A DNA stretch of 35,469 nucleotides from a bacterium (GTDB lineage: Bacteria; Armatimonadota; Chthonomonadetes; Chthonomonadales; Chthonomonadaceae): the NCBI GenBank assembly GCA_900299305.1, contig OMJJ01000163.1, positions 1 to 35,469 of the forward strand, read 5' to 3'. The notes under the pieces were generated by a model. It had not been told where the DNA came from, made no database searches, and was given only the letters and a program-made list of their open reading frames with translations. Shown here in pieces: positions 32,676 through 35,469 of this stretch. Numbering within the stretch: position 1 is the stretch's first letter; every line of letters begins with the position of its first letter. Made by a program: the position numbers and the translations under genes.

Positions 32676-33308
32676 CTAGGCAAGTATCAGACCAAAAATC
32701 ACCGCATCCGTTACGAAATGAAGGAGGCAACACAAGCCTACTCCTTTGCTTTTATACCGTATCCACCCCAAGACAACACCAAAAGCCGTTGCGAGTACCA
32801 TTCCCGTAACCCCCTGTGGAACTCCATTGCTGTGCATTAGTCCAAACATCAGCCCTTGTAGCCACCAAGCCCCTCTCACCCCTAGCCGTATCGTTAGAGC
32901 TTGTTGCAAAACCCCACGAAAAACCACCTCTTCCGAAACGGAGTTTATGAGTGCGAAAGTGATGCCTGCCAAGAGAGTAAGCCAAAGGCTTCTATGAGGA
33001 ATCTGTTGCGAGAAAGCAGAGAGGTTGGGGGAAGTAGCCTTATACCAGATAAAGAGGCAAATCGGTGCAAGAAACAGAGTGAGTAGCCCCAAAGTAGTAA
33101 CAGAGCGGCTACTCTCTCCCAAACGGAACCAGTCGGGGCGATAGCGTAGTCGGGGTATAGCATAGAGAGTAGACGTGGAAAGCAGGATAGGAAAGAAGAG
33201 ACCTAGCGGCCACCTCTGTAGAGAGGGAACCGCCGTAACCAAAAGCATTGCGCCAAACAGAAGTAGCGCATGAGTTACTGCTTGTGGAGTGGCTTGCTCT
33301 GTATGCAC
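32676..33308 (-). CDS. CPBP-family intramembrane protease
   Basis: Encodes 210 residues, starting at GTG 33308 with GAGGA upstream. About six membrane helices. The CAAX/CPBP protease motifs are present: EEVVFRG (metal and catalytic Glu), FGLMHS and LHFVTD near the C-terminus. Members cleave within the membrane; in bacteria many handle bacteriocins or peptides, but the function here is unknown. Its 3' end is duplicated on the far side of the toxin-antitoxin pair. It may be read together with the downstream pair, which lies 85 bp further on. Confidence 0.85.
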   Translation of the reverse strand: MHTEQATPQAVTHALLLFGAMLLVTAVPSLQRWPLGLFFPILLSTSTLYAIPRLRYRPDWFRLGESSRSVTTLGLLTLFLAPICLFIWYKATSPNLSAFSQQIPHRSLWLTLLAGITFALINSVSEEVVFRGVLQQALTIRLGVRGAWWLQGLMFGLMHSNGVPQGVTGMVLATAFGVVLGWIRYKSKGVGLCCLLHFVTDAVIFGLILA

Positions 33309-33338
33309 AAAGGTTTCCTCGTAAAGAGAGGGGGGTAG

Positions 33339-33364
33339 AGGGGTGATTAGATTTTGCCACCCCT
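33339..33364. terminator. Weak hairpin between the HupE-like and CPBP genes
   Basis: AGGGGTG (33339-33345), 12-nt loop, CACCCCT (33358-33364). It is a 7-bp GC-rich stem in the 105-bp gap after the HupE-like gene. No T-run follows on the minus strand, so termination would be inefficient or need another factor. Confidence 0.3.
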
Positions 33365-33413
33365 AAACATAACACACATACCCCATTGTACCACACCACA
33401 ACTTCCCCTCCAT

Positions 33414-34490
33414 TTACGCCATGAAAACGCGCTGAACGAACCAAAACCCTCCGGCAAGAATAACGATAATAGAAGAAGCAAGCACTGTTTTGTGGGCGGC
33501 TTTCTCGCTATAGCGGTGTAGTGCGGCAAGAATCGGTGTTACAAGCAGAACAATGCACATCTGCCCCATCTCCACACCTACATTGAAGGAGAAGAGTGAC
33601 CAACCCAACGCCTGACGGGGTAACTCTAGTTCGTGTAGAACGCTGGCAAATCCGAAGCCGTGTATAAACCCAAACCCAAACGCAAAGAGCAGGCGAAAAT
33701 CGCGTTTCTCCTCCTTATGTAACAGGCTATGTACCCCTACAAATACGATGCTGAGGGCGATAGTCGGCTCGATAAGGCGCGGGGAGGGCGACAGGATATT
33801 GAGCGTAGCGAGGGCAAGCGTGATGCTATGCGCCACTGTAAACGCCGTCACTATTTTAAGCAGTTGGCGCAGTGTGCCGCCGAGTAGCAGAAGCCCGACG
33901 ATAAAAAGAATGTGGTCGGGCCCAATAAAGATGTGGTGAATCCCCTCTATGATAAACTGCTTTATCACCGTGCTTATCGCCTGATGACTGCCGGGAACGT
34001 AGTTTAGCCGTTCGGTTTTTGCGTCGAAAATCAGTTGTTGCTGAAGGGGCTTCCCCTCGTAGATGTTCAGATAGGTGGTGTGGCGCGGGTCGTAGGGAAA
34101 CAGGCGGCTCTGAACGGTGAGCGTTTTGGGAAGCCCCTTCCAAGCAAAAGCAAGGTCGAAGCGCACATTCTTACGCTCTTTGGCGGTAGTTACGCCCCTC
34201 AGTTCCATCGTTAAGAGGTTGTCATCTGCCGAGAGGTGGAACCGCTCTTTGAGTAGGGCGAACATAAGGGTTTTGTTTGCCTCTGCCCCCGTGTTCGTAA
34301 GCAACATATCCGGCTCTACTTTGGGAAGGTAGTGCGCGAAGTCGGCGGCGGGTGCTTCTAAGGTCGCCTCTACTCCCGTGCTACTTAGGTGCAAATCGAC
34401 ATAACTAAACGGCGTATCGTGAGCCAGCGCGGGCATTGCCACACTGACAAATACCAGTAGTACCGCCATAAGCGTTCTTAGGGGCTTCAC
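33414..34490 (-). CDS. HupE/UreJ-family membrane protein with periplasmic N-terminal domain
   Basis: Encodes 358 residues, starting at GTG 34490, with GGGAG upstream. A signal peptide (MKPLRTLMAVLLVFVSVAMP) is followed by an extracytoplasmic domain (about 24-170) and then about six membrane helices carrying the family's His motifs: GIHHIFIGPDHILFIVG, FTVAHSITLALA, GFIHGFGFA and FNVGVEMGQ. The HupE/UreJ family includes nickel or cobalt transporters linked to hydrogenase and urease, and the His-rich helices suggest metal transport. No hydrogenase or urease gene is visible. It overlaps the upstream TPR gene by 4 bp (GTGA), so the two are translationally coupled. Confidence 0.85.
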   Translation of the reverse strand: MKPLRTLMAVLLVFVSVAMPALAHDTPFSYVDLHLSSTGVEATLEAPAADFAHYLPKVEPDMLLTNTGAEANKTLMFALLKERFHLSADDNLLTMELRGVTTAKERKNVRFDLAFAWKGLPKTLTVQSRLFPYDPRHTTYLNIYEGKPLQQQLIFDAKTERLNYVPGSHQAISTVIKQFIIEGIHHIFIGPDHILFIVGLLLLGGTLRQLLKIVTAFTVAHSITLALATLNILSPSPRLIEPTIALSIVFVGVHSLLHKEEKRDFRLLFAFGFGFIHGFGFASVLHELELPRQALGWSLFSFNVGVEMGQMCIVLLVTPILAALHRYSEKAAHKTVLASSIIVILAGGFWFVQRVFMA

Positions 34491-35469
34491 CGTGCGGCTC
34501 CCTTCTTTACGGGTTCCGTTTTGTAACTCGCGGTAGAGGTGGTTCTTCCCAACTCGTTTACGGCGGCGACGGCACGGGGGGTCTCGATGGGAGAGAACTG
34601 CGGATTAAGGCTGAGTGCCTGATAGAGATACTTACGCGCGGTGCTGATTTCGCCCACTTTGGCATATATCATTCCGGCATGGTAGAGGAATTTGGCTTCG
34701 GGAGTGTGCCTATTTAGGGCGCGGTCTATCGCCTCTTTCGCCTCGTTGTACTGTTTATTCTGGTAGTAGCACCACGCAAGGGTATCTGCCTCGAAGACGT
34801 TTTGGGTGTTCTTATGCTCCTCTGCAAGACGCACTGCCTCTACCGGGTTTTTCGCGTGGTCGGCGTAGTACTGGGCTATCTGTAGATGGTCGTGAACCCC
34901 ATTCGTCTGGTTTCGGGTATGGAGTTCTTCGAGGGCGGCTTCCTGCTTGTCGGCTTCCGCGTTGTTTCCAGTCAGGCGATAGAGGTCGGCGAGAGCGGCA
35001 AGCGTGTTGTGTTCGGGGGCAATCGCGTTTGCTTGTTGGTAGTACTTGATTGCAGCAGGATAGTCTTTCATGGCGGTCTTTACGCGCCCCATTACACTTA
35101 GAAGGTGCATATTGTTGGGGGCAGACTTGAGTCCCTCATTAAGTACCTGTTGCGCCGCCAAAAGGTTTCCGTCGCTAAAGAGCATCATGCCAAGCCGCGA
35201 ACGACACCACGCCGTATTCTCGGCAAAGGGGCCCCCTGCATCTATCGCCTTTTGCATCAGCCAACGCCCTTTACGGAGGTCTCCTGTAATAAAGAGCAGA
35301 TATGCCCCACGACTATAGGAGGCAAGGTCGGGGTGAATGTCTAGCATTTTCTGATAGTGGTCGAAAGCGGCATCGTAGGAGCCAAGTTCTACCTCTGCAT
35401 CGCCGATAATGCCGTAAGCGATGTAGCTTTGTGGGCTTAGAGCGAGGGCTTTATTTGCCCACTCCACAC
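34487..35469 (-). CDS. TPR-repeat protein, C-terminal part
   Basis: This gene runs off the right edge; 327 residues remain. They are built almost wholly of tetratricopeptide repeats (e.g. YIAYGIIGDAEVELGSYDAA, then HYQKMLDIHPDL; AKFLYHAGMIYAKVGEISTA, then RKYLYQALSLNPQ), at least seven in number, forming a protein-binding solenoid. The C-terminus is a short basic tail. The visible GTG at 35467 lies inside the repeats and is not the real start. Its stop overlaps the start of the HupE-like gene, so it probably works with that transporter. An N-terminal signal or other domain may lie outside the window. Confidence 0.85.
   Translation of the reverse strand, partial: VEWANKALALSPQSYIAYGIIGDAEVELGSYDAAFDHYQKMLDIHPDLASYSRGAYLLFITGDLRKGRWLMQKAIDAGGPFAENTAWCRSRLGMMLFSDGNLLAAQQVLNEGLKSAPNNMHLLSVMGRVKTAMKDYPAAIKYYQQANAIAPEHNTLAALADLYRLTGNNAEADKQEAALEELHTRNQTNGVHDHLQIAQYYADHAKNPVEAVRLAEEHKNTQNVFEADTLAWCYYQNKQYNEAKEAIDRALNRHTPEAKFLYHAGMIYAKVGEISTARKYLYQALSLNPQFSPIETPRAVAAVNELGRTTSTASYKTEPVKKGAAR

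Noticed and set aside
1-35469. tRNA or rRNA genes
   Set aside because: I looked for cloverleaf-like arms and conserved rRNA segments in the gaps and found none.

Overview
The window is bacterial chromosome, densely coded, from a diderm: it encodes an outer-membrane-type beta-barrel protein and several secreted proteins. GC content is about half by eye. The mix of PIG-L deacetylase, creatininase, GH78 rhamnosidase, DUF885, HAF-repeat and FKBP/HEAT proteins would fit Armatimonadota or a related under-sampled phylum, but no single gene proves this and I hold it only loosely. No rRNA, tRNA, CRISPR array or intact insertion sequence was seen.

Layout. 1-2363: a divergent module of a partial membrane sensor and a secreted type-1-copper cupredoxin (minus), facing a beta-barrel protein (plus). 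2373-6735 (minus): recF, dciA with a zinc ribbon, a short comEC and a nitrilase-family amidohydrolase, closely packed or overlapping. 6736-7356: a non-coding region with the marks of a replication origin. 7357-10266: a large soluble hybrid histidine kinase. 10437-12413: OppD/OppF-type ATPases without permeases. 12410-13658 (minus): a small Cys-containing unknown and a PIG-L deacetylase. 13700-15429: two unusual genes (HAF repeats; two-helix membrane protein) between perfect 19-bp direct repeats. 15531-17762: rpmH-rnpA-yidD-yidC. 17854-24262: DUF885 protein, then HEAT-FKBP, zinc-ribbon, aspC and rnc. 24337-29080: secreted esterase-like hydrolase, a hairpin-rich gap, gatB and a creatininase-family gene. 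29099-31783 (minus): GH78 rhamnosidase. 31921-32590 (minus): PIN toxin/antitoxin pair flanked by copies of the 3' end of the neighbouring CPBP protease gene. 33414-35469 (minus): HupE/UreJ-like membrane protein and a truncated TPR gene.

Most interesting region. The gap upstream of recF (6736-7356) holds a 40-bp AT-rich block, seven perfect copies of the nonamer TTTTCAACA (either strand) including pairs phased exactly 12 bp apart, two adjacent perfect palindromes built on GTTTTGAGTC/GACTCAAAAC, and 19 GANTC sites in 518 bp. About two would be expected by chance, and the neighbouring 2.9-kb kinase gene has about twelve. recF, dciA and rpmH-rnpA-yidD-yidC are origin-linked genes in many bacteria, and most genes point away from this area. 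I infer a candidate oriC using a non-canonical DnaA-type box, with a GANTC-rich control region like those under methylation control in other bacteria. The same paired nonamers recur inside comEC, and a second cluster of GANTC sites and related boxes lies inside an apparent insertion in recF. dnaA, dnaN and any GANTC methyltransferase are not in the window, so this remains a hypothesis.
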